From the NCBI GenBank assembly GCA_963703655.1, contig CAVPFA010000004.1, positions 558,001 to 622,000 on the forward strand: a stretch of DNA of 64,000 nucleotides, in the 5' to 3' direction. The position numbers and the translations under genes are program-made. The notes beneath the pieces are model-generated. The model was not told where the DNA came from and made no database searches. It saw only the letters and a list, made by a program, of their open reading frames with translations. Every line of letters starts with the position of its first letter. The first letter of the stretch is position 1. The stretch comes from CAVPFA01 sp963703655 (lineage in GTDB: Bacteria; Actinomycetota; Acidimicrobiia; Acidimicrobiales; Bog-793). This document shows positions 37,150-46,655 of this stretch, piece by piece.

Positions 37150-37726
37150 GATGCTCCTTTCTCAACCGTGCCCTTGCGCGTGACAAGCGCATACGAAGCA
37201 CCCCTCGAGAAACGCCAAGGACTGCGGCGGCCTCCTTCGGTGTCAGACCGTCGAGATCAACGAGTTCCACCGCCGCCCGTTCAGGGGGTGATAGCACTGC
37301 GCAGCGTTCGAGCAACTCTCGACCCGCGCGCTGCGCGTCGATTCTCTCCATCAGCTCGTCGATCTCCTCTGCCGGAAGATTCACCAGCCCAGCGAGCCTT
37401 GCAACCGCATCCCGACCACTCGCCATGAGTGCGCAGTGCTGGGCGTAGACGTGGCTGGCGATCCCGGACAGCCACGCGCGTGGTGTGCCGCGACGAGGAT
37501 CGAATCCGGCAAACCCCGCCGCGGCCCGAACGATCGTCTCGGACGTGAGGTCCGCGACCGTCTGTGGTTCGCTACAACGCCGAGCGAAGAAGGCGGTCAA
37601 GAAGCCGATGTTGCCCCGATAGATGCGCTCGAACTCGGACAGTGCCGAGCTGGCTGCGCCTTCTCGCATCGTGACCTCCGCGCCCGACGATGCGGTGACG
37701 TTCAGCGCACCCGCGGCCGTGCTCAT
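37130..37726 (-). CDS. ECF-type RNA polymerase sigma factor
   Basis: ATG at 37726 gives 198 residues. Region 2: FERIYRGNIGFLTAFFARR, VADLTSETIVRAAAGFAGFD, RAWLSGIASHVYAQH. Region 4: LSPPERAAVELVDLDGLTPKEAAAVLGVSRGVLRMRLSRAR (given in parts). First gene of a six-gene minus-strand operon that ends with the MacB permease at 31894. It probably switches on its own operon and envelope-stress genes. Confidence 0.9.
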   Translation of the reverse strand: MSTAAGALNVTASSGAEVTMREGAASSALSEFERIYRGNIGFLTAFFARRCSEPQTVADLTSETIVRAAAGFAGFDPRRGTPRAWLSGIASHVYAQHCALMASGRDAVARLAGLVNLPAEEIDELMERIDAQRAGRELLERCAVLSPPERAAVELVDLDGLTPKEAAAVLGVSRGVLRMRLSRARARLRKEHRVDEEI

Positions 37727-37840
37727 ATTCACTTCTTGCCGATTCCCACCCAACCTGTCACATCGCGACCGCGACCAGGATGTTCTGTGTTCGCCCGACG
37801 TCAGTCCTTGAGTCGTCGGCAAGAGCGCGGAATCGGCAGC

Positions 37841-38147
37841 GTTATCCGCTTCGCGACGGCGCGCCGAACGACAGCGCTTGAACGAACGACGGTAGCGAAG
37901 TGGCCAGAAACACGCCTGCCGAAGGCTGTCACGGGCCATGTTCGAGGCGGGGTCGGCGACACTTCGGAGACGAAGCTGGTCTCCTGATGCCGGTCAGGTG
38001 GCTAGAGCGCAGGCACTGCCACGGTTCGACAATGTCACTTGAGGGACTTGGCGCGGCCGCGGCTTCTACCGGAGGCTCGCGGGCTCGTCGAGGGGGCTGG
38101 CCCGGCGTTTCTGGAGTCGGGCGAACCGGATATCGACCCGTCGATCT
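37841..38147 (+). repeat. Dispersed repeat, full-length copy
   Basis: From gttatccgcttcgcgacggc to gaaccggatatcgacccgtc. It contains the perfect ggagac/gtctcc hairpin and the gaaccggatatcgaccc type of right end. It is in the gap between the sigma operon start and the end of the cyclase gene, which are on the opposite strand. Confidence 0.88.
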
Positions 38148-38362
38148 GTTTCGCAGCACGATCGGCTGGGTCGCACACCGAGGTGCCGATTTGGCGCGCC
38201 AGCCGCTGCACGCGACTCGTCGTTCGGGCGCGTCGTTCGGTGTGCCCCCGTCGAACGCCGAGCGCCGATTTTCCGTTCTTGGTTGCCGCGCTGGCCATCG
38301 ATTGCTTCTAGAAGAAAGTCAGCATGGCCGCGGAGGGCGAGATGGCGGGTCACGCCCATCCG

Positions 38363-40345
38363 TCACGGGGCAGACGTTACGACCCCGCTCTCGTCGCTCC
38401 ACGCGATCAGGACGGCCGTGACGGGTTCGGCGATGCCCTTGAGCGCAAGGGTGCGCTCACCAGCGAGCGGCACCGTCCGCTCGCAGCCAGCGAGCAGGTC
38501 CGCGCTCACCAGGACCTCGCCGGCTCCGGCGGCGGCAGAGATGCGGGCGGCGCGGGTGACGGCCGAGCCGAAGTAGTCGTCGTCGCGGGCGGTGGCCTCG
38601 CCGGCATGGAGCCCGATGCGGACGGTGGGAGCGAAGCCGTGGTCGGTGCGGTGGCGAGCGAGCGCCCGTTGGATCGCGGTTGCGCAGGCGATGCCGTCGT
38701 CGGGCTGACCGAAGGCCACGAAGAACCCGTCGCCACCGTGCTTCACCTCCTCGCCGCGCCATCGGGCGAACTCAGCCCGCAGGATGCGGTCGTGCCAGCG
38801 CAGCAGCTGCTCCCAGGTGTTGTCACCCATCGCCTCGGCGAGCCGTGTCGAATCCACGATGTCGGAGAAGAGGAAGGTCCGCACAGCTCGCGTCGCAAGT
38901 TCGGGTCTTGGCGGAGCGATGTCGAGGTCGACGACGGCGCCGATCTCCTCCACGGCTCGTGCCGCGGCCCTGATCTCGAGGCGAGCCCCGGCGTTGTCGC
39001 CGTCGGCGGTCAGCGCCCGAGCGAGCCGCACCCGTGCCTCGGCAGCTTCGTACGGAGCGTCGACCTTGCACCAAGTGCGGACGCCCTGTCGGAGCGAGGC
39101 GATGGCGGCCTCGGTGTCGCCCTGGTGCAGCGCCAGCTCGCCGCGTGCCACGGCGGCTGCGGCCGCCGGCCCGGGCGTCCCCAGCCGGCGCGCGAGCTCC
39201 TCGAGCTCGGTGACGCTCTCGTTCGCCGCGGGCTCGTCACCGACCGCCAGGCACGCTCGCACGTACACCGGAAGTACGAACACCCGCCGCTCTCGAGCGA
39301 GCATGCCCCGGTCGGTCAGGGCCCTGGCGAGGCTCCGCGCTGCCGCGGGCGCGTCGCCCTGGGCCAGCAGCAAGCGGCCTCGCCCCGGCTGGCCGTCGTC
39401 ACCGAACGCCACGGCCTGCGCGAGCGCCTCCTCCGCGCCGGCCAGGTCACCGCGACGAACCCGGATGTCCACCAGCTCGCTATAACCCCACGCGGCGCTG
39501 TAGCGGTTCACCGCCCGCAGCTCCTCGCACGCCCGCATCACCCCCTCCTCCGCCTGGGCCAGCTGACCGTGGAGGCGATCGATCTCCCCCTGGTGGAAGC
39601 GACACAGCCCGCTGTAGCCGGCGATCGACTCGCGCTCGCAGTAGCGAGTCGACATGTTCGTCCACTCTGTGGCGCGTCCCCAGTCGCAAAGGGCTCGACA
39701 GATCGAGATCACCGCGCAGTACACGAAGCCGGCGTGAATCGGTTCCACCCCCGGCCGCATGGCCAGCGCGGCCGCCTCGTCGACGAGCGGCAGCACCTCA
39801 GCCCGCTCGCCCTCGGTGACCGCGATGTGCGCCAGCCCCTGCACCGCCATCGCCTCCATGCCGGGGCTGACCACCCGACGAGCGATCGTCCGCGCCTCCT
39901 GCAGCGACGCCCTTGCTCCGTCGACATCGCCCGATGCCAGCTGTGTGAACGACAGCATCCACATCGCGAGCGCGTGCTCGGACGACTCCGGCTCTCCCTC
40001 GAGGAGCTCCACACCCCGGAGGAAGCAGGTGACCGCCACCGACTCGTCGAGCATCTGCACGTGCTGGCGCGCCTGCTCCAGGGCCATGCGCGCGGCGGCC
40101 GCGCGAGCACCGGCCGCGCTGAAGGCCACCTCGGCTCGCTCGAGTGCGTTCAGAAACCCCACCTCGTCGCTTACCCACCGGCACGACCATGCCAGCCGCT
40201 CCAGGTCTTCGGCTTCGAGCGGCTCGTGGGCGTCGGCATCGAGGAGCCGCGAACGGGCCACAATCCAGTCCTTGCGACCGTAGGCCGTACGTGCTTCGTC
40301 TAGGCGCGCCACGCGATCTGACACCGGGATCAGTCTGTCACGCAC
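38363..40345 (-). CDS. TPR-repeat protein with C-terminal class III adenylate/guanylate cyclase domain
   Basis: A GTG start at 40345 gives 660 residues. About 450 residues of helical, TPR-like repeats (for example GDVDGARASLQEARTIARR, GDLAGAEEALAQAV) come first. A cyclase domain follows: FLFSDIVDSTRLAEAMGD with the metal-binding Asp, KHGGDGFFVAF with the purine-binding Lys and second metal Asp, and RIGLHAGEA. The last motif YFGSAVTRAARISAAAG is typical of the TPR-cyclase group. It should make cAMP (or cGMP) in response to a signal sensed through the TPR part. Long, clean reading with no frameshift. Confidence 0.88.
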   Translation of the reverse strand: MRDRLIPVSDRVARLDEARTAYGRKDWIVARSRLLDADAHEPLEAEDLERLAWSCRWVSDEVGFLNALERAEVAFSAAGARAAAARMALEQARQHVQMLDESVAVTCFLRGVELLEGEPESSEHALAMWMLSFTQLASGDVDGARASLQEARTIARRVVSPGMEAMAVQGLAHIAVTEGERAEVLPLVDEAAALAMRPGVEPIHAGFVYCAVISICRALCDWGRATEWTNMSTRYCERESIAGYSGLCRFHQGEIDRLHGQLAQAEEGVMRACEELRAVNRYSAAWGYSELVDIRVRRGDLAGAEEALAQAVAFGDDGQPGRGRLLLAQGDAPAAARSLARALTDRGMLARERRVFVLPVYVRACLAVGDEPAANESVTELEELARRLGTPGPAAAAAVARGELALHQGDTEAAIASLRQGVRTWCKVDAPYEAAEARVRLARALTADGDNAGARLEIRAAARAVEEIGAVVDLDIAPPRPELATRAVRTFLFSDIVDSTRLAEAMGDNTWEQLLRWHDRILRAEFARWRGEEVKHGGDGFFVAFGQPDDGIACATAIQRALARHRTDHGFAPTVRIGLHAGEATARDDDYFGSAVTRAARISAAAGAGEVLVSADLLAGCERTVPLAGERTLALKGIAEPVTAVLIAWSDESGVVTSAP

Positions 40346-40573
40346 GCTACCCGGCGACCTCGACGGCACCTGTCTCGGCCGAGCTGGCCCTCGACCACGA
40401 CGCTCACCGGCGGGTCCAGCCGTTCGGGATACACAGTCGCGCTGTCTCTCATCGCCGGCTCGACGGCGCACAGAATCGTTCACCGACGACGATACGACGA
40501 GGTTCGAGAACGCACCCCGAGCCGGCGGGTGGCTGCGTCAGAGATAAAGAGGGCCCCGAACACATTCGGCAGG

Positions 40574-40880
40574 GTTATGCGCCTCGCGACGACGCACCGA
40601 ACGACAGCGCTAGAACGAACTACGGCAGCGACGTGGCCCAGAGGCACGCCTGCCGAAGGCTGTCACGGGCCATGTTCGAGGCGGGGTCGGCGGCACTTCG
40701 GAGACGAAGCTGGTCTCCGGATGTCGGTCAGGTGGCTAGAGCGCAGCCACTGCCAGCGTTGCGAAATGTCACTCGAATGATCTTGCCTCGGTTTGCGGTC
40801 GCCGAAGGAAGGCTCGCGTATGTAGTTGAGGGAGCTGGCTGGCCTTCTGGAGATGGCGAACCGGATACCGACCCGTCATT
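40574..40880 (+). repeat. Dispersed repeat, full-length copy with the empty intron site
   Basis: From gttatgcgcctcgcgacgac to gaaccggataccgacccgtc. The junction gccactgccagcgttg / cgaaatgtcactcgaatgat (between 40761 and 40762) is the uninterrupted form of the site split by the intron at 29774-31693. It is the closest relative of that copy in both halves. Confidence 0.9.
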
Positions 40881-41290
40881 ACGCGCTGACGGAAACCGAC
40901 TGAGAAGAAGTTCTCCCCGCCACCGATCTGGATATACGGGCCGCTCAATTCGGTCCGCTAGTTCATTCGATCGACTGACGGGCGATAGCGGGTGGTTCAC
41001 GTCCCGCGAGCAGCTAGCTGACGGCCACTTCGCCGATGGCGCGGAATCACAGTCGATTTCAACTTCTCCCCGCCTGGAGCGACAGCACCGTTCTGTTCAA
41101 AACGGCGTGGTGACCGACAACAGTTCCAGCCTCACGAACAACACCCTGCCCTTATGTGTGGCCATCTATCCTGCAGTGCTTTCTGCACTGGCGGGAACAC
41201 CTCTGTTTGCAGGTCAATGCGCTTGCTCATCCTCATCTGATCGAATGAAGGACCTCATGGCGACCCTCCAACTCGTTTAGCAAAGACGGT
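40881..41290. other. Intergenic stretch, no gene recognised
   Basis: About 410 bp between the repeat and the end of the S53 peptidase gene. A weak open reading runs through it from the repeat, but nothing in it resembles a protein family. It is lower in GC than its surroundings (runs such as ttctgttcaaaac), suggesting non-coding or foreign DNA. Confidence 0.4.
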
Positions 41291-41291
41291 C

Positions 41292-42692
41292 TCAAAGACC
41301 ATTGGCGTCGTCGGAGTGAACATAGCGCCCGAGCAGCGGGACGAGGACGGCCGCATCCGGGGTCCCCCAACCGGTGACAGGGTCCCACCCGGGAGACGCC
41401 CGGTAGCCGGTGATCGTCTCGGGTGGAAAGCTGACCGTGTTCTCCCCAGAGGAGATGTCGTGAAAGGCCTTGTGGTAGTAGGCGCTGTGACCGATGCGGT
41501 AGATACCAGCATTCACGAAACCCAGATGGCGACCGGCGTACTGGTCGGCAAGGGCGACGAGGCCGGCCCAGATAGGCGCGCTGGCGCTGGTCCCGCCACT
41601 TCCGCTGATGGTGTAGTTGCCCGCGCCGGTGCTGGTAACCACAGCCATCCCCAGGTGAGGATTGGCGTCAGCGCTCACATCGGGCACGCCCCGGTACTTC
41701 CCGATGTCGGTCACATCATTTTGGTAGCGGGGTCGGGAGAACACACGGCTAAGACCGCCGCCCGACGCCTGGAACTGGCTGCCGGGGTCTCCGAAGGGAA
41801 GGCCCCACGCGTTCTCGCTGATGTAGGCGCCTGTCTGGTGGCTGGCAGTGAGACCGGTGCCGCCAGCGCCGAGCACGAGCGGGTCCGAAGCGGGCAAGTT
41901 GACCTCCTTGACCGGAGGGAAGGGACCTCCGATCAAGCCCTTGATCACCTGGCACGGCTCGCCCACCGCGCCTATGTCACCGGAGGCCGCGACCACCGTC
42001 ACGTGGTGTTCGGCGGCAACCTGCAACGCCGCGTGCAAGGCCGCCACCTCCGCGTGGGTGTCGCAGTGCTCCCCCCCAGTCTGGCCAGCTGCACTGATCG
42101 AGATAATGCCCCCAAGCGAGGTCCCAAGGCGCAGTGCAGCCACCGAGGCCGCCACCGCGTTGGCGGCGTTGTTGAGGGACGTCGCGTTGACGAGGACCTC
42201 GACGATGGTGGCCCCTGGGGCGACGGCATGCGCCATCTCGGTGTCCAGTACCTCCTCGCCGTTCGCGAGCCAGGGCGATGCCGTCGGGGCGAGCCTATTC
42301 ACGGCCCGCAACCGGGCCACGGGCAGGTGGAACAATTGGTCGAACTCGGCCAGGTCCTGGCGGATGTCGCTGACGGGAAGTGGAAACCTCGGCTCGGCCA
42401 GCTCGGGCAGTACGACGGTCTCGCCGCGACCGTTGGTTCCGTGGTCGAGCAGTGACAGGATTCCGTAAGCAACCTGGAGCTGGTGCGGGGTATAGCAGGT
42501 GGTTAGGGAGTTACAGTCAGCCGTCGAGCTGGCGGCCGTTTTGGCAGACGCCGAAGCGCTGGTGACGCGCCCTGTCGGGCTGTACCAGGTGGCGACGGCG
42601 AGCACGCCGCCAAAGGCAATCGCCGCCCCCGCAATCTGTAGCCGTCGGCGCGACGCGGTGCCCCGACAGGCACCCATTTGCAACTTGGACAC
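41292..42692 (-). CDS. S53-family serine-carboxyl peptidase (sedolisin), exported
   Basis: A 466-residue protein with a GTG start after a ribosome site (ggtgagg). A signal or anchor segment at 18-35 (LQIAGAAIAFGGVLAVATW) is followed directly by the catalytic domain. Catalytic Glu146 and Asp150 lie in GEEVLDTEMAHAVAPGA, the oxyanion Asp239 in AASGDIGA, and Ser369 in SGSGGTSASAP. The C-terminal calcium-site region includes HDISSGEN and GWDPVTGWGTP. The usual N-terminal prodomain of about 180 residues is missing or very short, so the enzyme may need no pro-peptide. A PadR gene lies directly upstream on the same strand. Confidence 0.88.
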   Translation of the reverse strand: MSKLQMGACRGTASRRRLQIAGAAIAFGGVLAVATWYSPTGRVTSASASAKTAASSTADCNSLTTCYTPHQLQVAYGILSLLDHGTNGRGETVVLPELAEPRFPLPVSDIRQDLAEFDQLFHLPVARLRAVNRLAPTASPWLANGEEVLDTEMAHAVAPGATIVEVLVNATSLNNAANAVAASVAALRLGTSLGGIISISAAGQTGGEHCDTHAEVAALHAALQVAAEHHVTVVAASGDIGAVGEPCQVIKGLIGGPFPPVKEVNLPASDPLVLGAGGTGLTASHQTGAYISENAWGLPFGDPGSQFQASGGGLSRVFSRPRYQNDVTDIGKYRGVPDVSADANPHLGMAVVTSTGAGNYTISGSGGTSASAPIWAGLVALADQYAGRHLGFVNAGIYRIGHSAYYHKAFHDISSGENTVSFPPETITGYRASPGWDPVTGWGTPDAAVLVPLLGRYVHSDDANGL

Positions 42693-42821
42693 GTTGTCCT
42701 CACCTTTCTGTGTAAGTCGACGAGGGCTCTGGTCGGTTCAACTCGGAAGCCCGTGCGGGCGAAGCGTTGACCTCCGTCGGTCCTTGGTAGGACTTGGAAA
42801 CTTGATGCAGCTCCAAGAAGG

Positions 42822-43396
42822 TCATTGGCGGACCACCACCCTCCGTCGGAGCTTGGGGACCGAAGTCTGCACAGGCTCTCTGTGGGCACGCTTGGCGTGT
42901 CCGTCGGCTAGGTCGAGCCACTTGACGACAGCTTGGAGCCGAGTGAGCTCGGCGTCGACGACGAGAGCAAAGGGCAGGTCAAACTCCGTCTCGTTCTCCT
43001 TAAAGCGCTTCCACTGCTGCATGAGCTCGACGACCTGGCGACGGTGCGCCTGGATAACGTCATGAACGTCGACGCCTGGCACCCGGAGAGTCATGAGCAC
43101 CTTGGTGACGAGACTCGTGGCGCGGGGGCGAGGCGAGATTAGGCGGCGTGCTGAGCCAGTCCCGGAGTTCAATCTCGGCCGGAGCCGTGATCCGATAGCC
43201 CTTCTGTCGCTCCTTCTCTCCAGCGTCGTCGGACTCGACGAGACCCTCCCGCTCGAGACGCTGCAGGGTCGTGTACACCTGACCGACCTTGAGGGGCCAG
43301 ACGTCACCGGTCACGGTCTCGTACTCGTCGCGAAGCTGCATTCCGTACTTCGGACTCTCGCTCAACAGCGCGAGAAGGGCGTGCCGAAACGCTCAT
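42822..43396 (-). pseudogene. PadR-family regulator with two frameshifts
   Basis: ATG at 43396 opens MSV, and after a one-base shift near 43387 the winged helix follows (HALLALLSESPKYGMQL, VGQVYTTLQRLEREGLV, GYRITAPAEIELRDWL). A second shift near 43135 connects to the C-terminal helical domain (TSLVTKVLMTLRVPG, HDVIQAHRRQVVELMQQWK), ending at 42822. The joined product of about 190 residues is a normal PadR. It lies upstream of the S53 peptidase gene on the same strand and could control it. Confidence 0.8.
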
Positions 43397-43416
43397 GGTT
43401 GCCTCATTGACCAGTA

Positions 43417-43455
43417 CATACTTAGTATGCTACGGGTATGAGAGGTCGGTGTCAA
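43417..43455 (-). promoter_or_regulatory. Promoter with palindromic operator upstream of the PadR-peptidase genes
   Basis: On the minus strand: TTGACA (43450-43455), 17-bp spacer, TAGCAT (43427-43432). The inverted repeat catac-tta-gtatg (43417-43429) overlaps the -10 box. This is the same architecture as at 26176-26213. Confidence 0.65.
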
Positions 43456-43512
43456 GGGATCCGATGTAGCCGCTGCCGAACCTGAGCGACCCGACTCAAC
43501 AACTCGTTAGCC

Positions 43513-43893
43513 GCGCCAGAACTGGGATTGAGGTGCGCAAGCTTGAGCGCAAGAGCGAGTCGCGCGACCCGCCCGAAATCGTTATACGCCTCGCGACGGC
43601 GCACCGAACGACAGCGCTAGAACGAACGACGGCAGCGAAGTGGCCCAGAAACGCGCCTCCTGAAGGCCGTCACCGGCCATGGCCGACGGGCGGGACCGCC
43701 GGCACTTCGGAGACGAAGCTGGTCTCCTGATCTCGATCAGGTGGCTAGAGCGTCGCCAATGCCAGGGTTCGACAATGTCACGTGAGGAACTTGGCGGGGC
43801 GGCGGCTTCTACGGGAGGCTCCCGGGCTTGTCGAGTGAGCTGGCCCGGCGTTCTGGAGTCAGCAATCGGGCGCACGCGGAGCCGTCGTTAACG
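43513..43893 (+). repeat. Dispersed repeat, full copy with left extension
   Basis: The core begins at 43579 (gttatacgcctcgcgacgg) and ends near 43893; 66 bp of additional left sequence from cgccagaactgggattgagg is shared with 18395-18465. It carries the perfect ggagac/gtctcc hairpin and the atcgggcgcacgcggagccg type of right end. Confidence 0.85.
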
Positions 43894-44187
43894 CGTCGTT
43901 GTCGACATCCAGGGGTGCTCATCCAGTGAGCGCAGATGAATCATTCGGGGCGTGGCTAATAGCACTGCCCCACAGGCCGGTTCGGCAGGGCTCCGGCCAG
44001 TAGGTGGCGGCGATCACGCCGGTCGTGGTGAGTTTGGTCAGCGCTGTGAAAAGGCACCCGGAGGGAAAGTCGTCGGCCCTCGGGCACAGGATCGGGGGTC
44101 GAGTGCTTCAGCGCCGACAAGCGTTATCCGGGAGAGAGGAGCAAGAGCACGGAACGGCCGCGAACCGCCGCGGGCCGAGGCCGGCGC

Positions 44188-44526
44188 TGCGATTGGGAGA
44201 TCGCTACCGCGGCCGGCTGGGTCTACGCACCCGACTACCTGCCGACCGGTGAGTACCTCTTCTCAGGAGGCGCCAGCATTAACGCGGGGAGCTACAACGA
44301 CCCCACGGCTAACCGCCTGATCGCCAAAACCCTGACCTCGCGCGACCTCGGTGACATGTTCGACTACGAGAACTACTTGGCTGAACAGCTGCCGGTCGTC
44401 TGGCAGCCAACCAATGATGTAACGCCCTTCGAAGTCTCGAAAGACCTCGGCGGCGCGTCGAGCTTCAACAGCTACGGCGCGCTCACACCCGAATGCTGAT
44501 ACTGGAAGACTCCGAACCGCTCCTGA
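44188..44526 (+). pseudogene. Partial duplicate of the downstream solute-binding protein (C-terminal part)
   Basis: About 110 codons match the end of the intact gene at 44691-46655: GWVYAPDYLPTGEYLFSGG against GWFYIPDDSLPTGEELFVKS, then YNDPTANRLIAKTLTSRDL, YENYLAEQLPVVWQP and FEVSKDLGG. Near the end TGG is TGA (44498-44500, in the place of EYWYWK), followed by the same ending YWKTPNRS and TGA. Relic of a tandem duplication. Confidence 0.85.
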
Positions 44527-44690
44527 GCCGTGGACTCACAAAAGTCATAGTTGCTCGGATCCGGGTGTGACTATCTGCGATTGCGCTGGCGGGGATTCGC
44601 ACCGTCGCTGACCATTGCCACGGAGTTCGGCGACCGCGACCCCGTATCATCGCCCAAGAGGAGTGGCATCAGCGCCATAGGAGGGCGGTC

Positions 44691-46655
44691 ATGAGGCGAC
44701 CTCGGAGCAGGTCCAGGCTCGGGGGCATCTGCGCGGTAAGCGTCGCCATCGTGCTCGCCGGCTGCCATTCGAGCGGGGCCGGCACGCACAGCTCCTCGCC
44801 GGGGCCGGTCCGTGTCTCTAAGGGCGGCACCGTGTCCATGGGCCTGCCAGCCACTCCGAACTGGATCTTCCCGTTCCTGAGCATCTCCCACGAAACGGTC
44901 CAGAACACCTTTTACTTCATTGACCTCATGTACCGGCCGCTGTACTGGTTCGGCCAGGTCGAGAACCCGTCGCCGACCCTCGACGAGCGGTTCTCGCTCG
45001 CCTACGCACCGGTCTCGCCGAACGGTGGCAGGACGGTCGTGATCAGGCTCAAGGGATGGCGGTTCTCGAACGGGCAGCGCGTGGACGCCGAGAGCGTCAT
45101 CTTCTGGATGAACATGCTGGAGGCGGAGCCGAGCCAGTGGGCTATCAGCCTGGAGCCAGAGTTTCCGTACAACGTCGTCAGCTACGCGGCACCCGACGGC
45201 CCTCGCGGCGAGATCGTGACGATCACCTTCGACAGGCGTTTCTCGACCCTGTGGCTCCTCTACAACGAGCTGTCGCAGATCACGCCAATGCCCGAGGCCT
45301 GGGACATCACCTCGCTGCACGGCGCGCCGGGGTCCGGACGTTGTGGTCTGGTCACGGCCGGAGCGATGAACGGTTCCGTGACGAAGTCTGCCTGCACACG
45401 CGTCTGGGCCTTCGACACCGACAACGGTGGAGCCTCGACGAGCCCGCAGATGAGCGGAAACCTCGACACCTACACCTCCAATCCGCTTTGGCAGGTCGTC
45501 GACGGGCCCTGGCGACTCTCGAACTACGACGTCTCGAACGGGGAGGTGACCTTCGTCCCGAATCCCGACTACTCCGGGCCGCAGAAGCCGATCATCTCGA
45601 GGTTCGTCGAACTCTTCTACCCGTCGGACGCCGCCGTCCTCGCAGCCCTTGCACGGGGCGGCCCGGGAACACCCGACATTGCCTCGATCTCTTCCCAGGA
45701 CCTCCCGGTGAACACGGGTCCGCCCGGAACCACCGGCGACAACGTGCCACAGCTGGCCGGCAGGTTCACCGTTGATCTTGCCGACCAGTGGGGCATTTCC
45801 TACGCCCCGGAGAACTTCGACTCGACCGGCGACCGAGGAGTGGTGGGGGCGCTTTTCCGACAGTTGTACATCCGTCAGGCACTTCAGCTGCTCGTCGACC
45901 AGCCGGAGCTCATCAGGACCGCCGCCCGCGGGTACGGCGTCCCGGTCTACGGGCCGGTTCCCGCCTTTCCGAGGAGCACGTTCCTCACCGTTCAGGAGAC
46001 GGTCAACCCGTATCGCTACAACCCGGAGCGGGCCGTGCTGCTCTTGAGGGAGCACGGGTGGAGGATCTTCCCCGAGGGCGCCGATCTCTGCACGAGACCG
46101 GGGACCGCCCCGGGGGACTGTGGCAAGGGCATCAGACGAGGCTCCGAGCTGAAGTTCACCGTTCTCTACAACAACGGAAACACGTGGATCCTCCAGGTCA
46201 CCCTCGCCGAGGCCTCCGCATGGGCAAAGGCCGGCATCGAGGCTGAGACTCAGGGGGAGTCCGGCACGGTCGTCTGCTCCATTGATCCGGCCTTCCGCTG
46301 CGGAACCGCCGTCGGTTCCTGGGGTGTGGCCAGCTTCGGTGGCTGGTTCTACATCCCAGACGACTCCCTGCCGACCGGTGAGGAACTGTTCGTCAAGAGT
46401 TCGCCGAACAACTTCGGCCGCTACGACGATCCGACCGCGGACCGCCTCATCGCCGAGACCCTGGCCTCGAACCGGCTCGGAACCCTATTTGAGTACGAGA
46501 ACTACCTCGCCGAGCAACTGCCCGTCGTCTGGCAGCCGAACGACTCCGTGAGGCCCTTCGAGGTGTCGAGGAATCTCGGCGGCGTTGCGCCGATCAACTC
46601 CCTGGAGACCCTTACACCGGAATACTGGTATTGGAAGACTCCGAATCGCTCCTGA
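44691..46655 (+). CDS. ABC-type oligopeptide/dipeptide solute-binding lipoprotein (family 5)
   Basis: A 654-residue SBP_bac_5 lipoprotein. Signal peptide GGICAVSVAIVLAGC with the lipid-attachment Cys at residue 25, then a Ser/Gly linker. Family blocks: GGRTVVIRLKGWRFSNGQRV, PLWQVVDGPWRLSNYD, RQLYIRQALQLLVDQPEL, LYNNGNTWILQVTLAEASAW. The ribosome site aggagggcgg precedes ATG. No permease or ATPase genes are next to it, so it is an orphan here. It captures peptides or similar solutes outside the membrane. Confidence 0.9.
   Translation: MRRPRSRSRLGGICAVSVAIVLAGCHSSGAGTHSSSPGPVRVSKGGTVSMGLPATPNWIFPFLSISHETVQNTFYFIDLMYRPLYWFGQVENPSPTLDERFSLAYAPVSPNGGRTVVIRLKGWRFSNGQRVDAESVIFWMNMLEAEPSQWAISLEPEFPYNVVSYAAPDGPRGEIVTITFDRRFSTLWLLYNELSQITPMPEAWDITSLHGAPGSGRCGLVTAGAMNGSVTKSACTRVWAFDTDNGGASTSPQMSGNLDTYTSNPLWQVVDGPWRLSNYDVSNGEVTFVPNPDYSGPQKPIISRFVELFYPSDAAVLAALARGGPGTPDIASISSQDLPVNTGPPGTTGDNVPQLAGRFTVDLADQWGISYAPENFDSTGDRGVVGALFRQLYIRQALQLLVDQPELIRTAARGYGVPVYGPVPAFPRSTFLTVQETVNPYRYNPERAVLLLREHGWRIFPEGADLCTRPGTAPGDCGKGIRRGSELKFTVLYNNGNTWILQVTLAEASAWAKAGIEAETQGESGTVVCSIDPAFRCGTAVGSWGVASFGGWFYIPDDSLPTGEELFVKSSPNNFGRYDDPTADRLIAETLASNRLGTLFEYENYLAEQLPVVWQPNDSVRPFEVSRNLGGVAPINSLETLTPEYWYWKTPNRS

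Noticed and set aside
40144..41280. Long plus-strand open reading through the cyclase start and repeat F
   Set aside because: It spans antisense cyclase sequence, a repeat and an AT-richer spacer; no consistent protein features.
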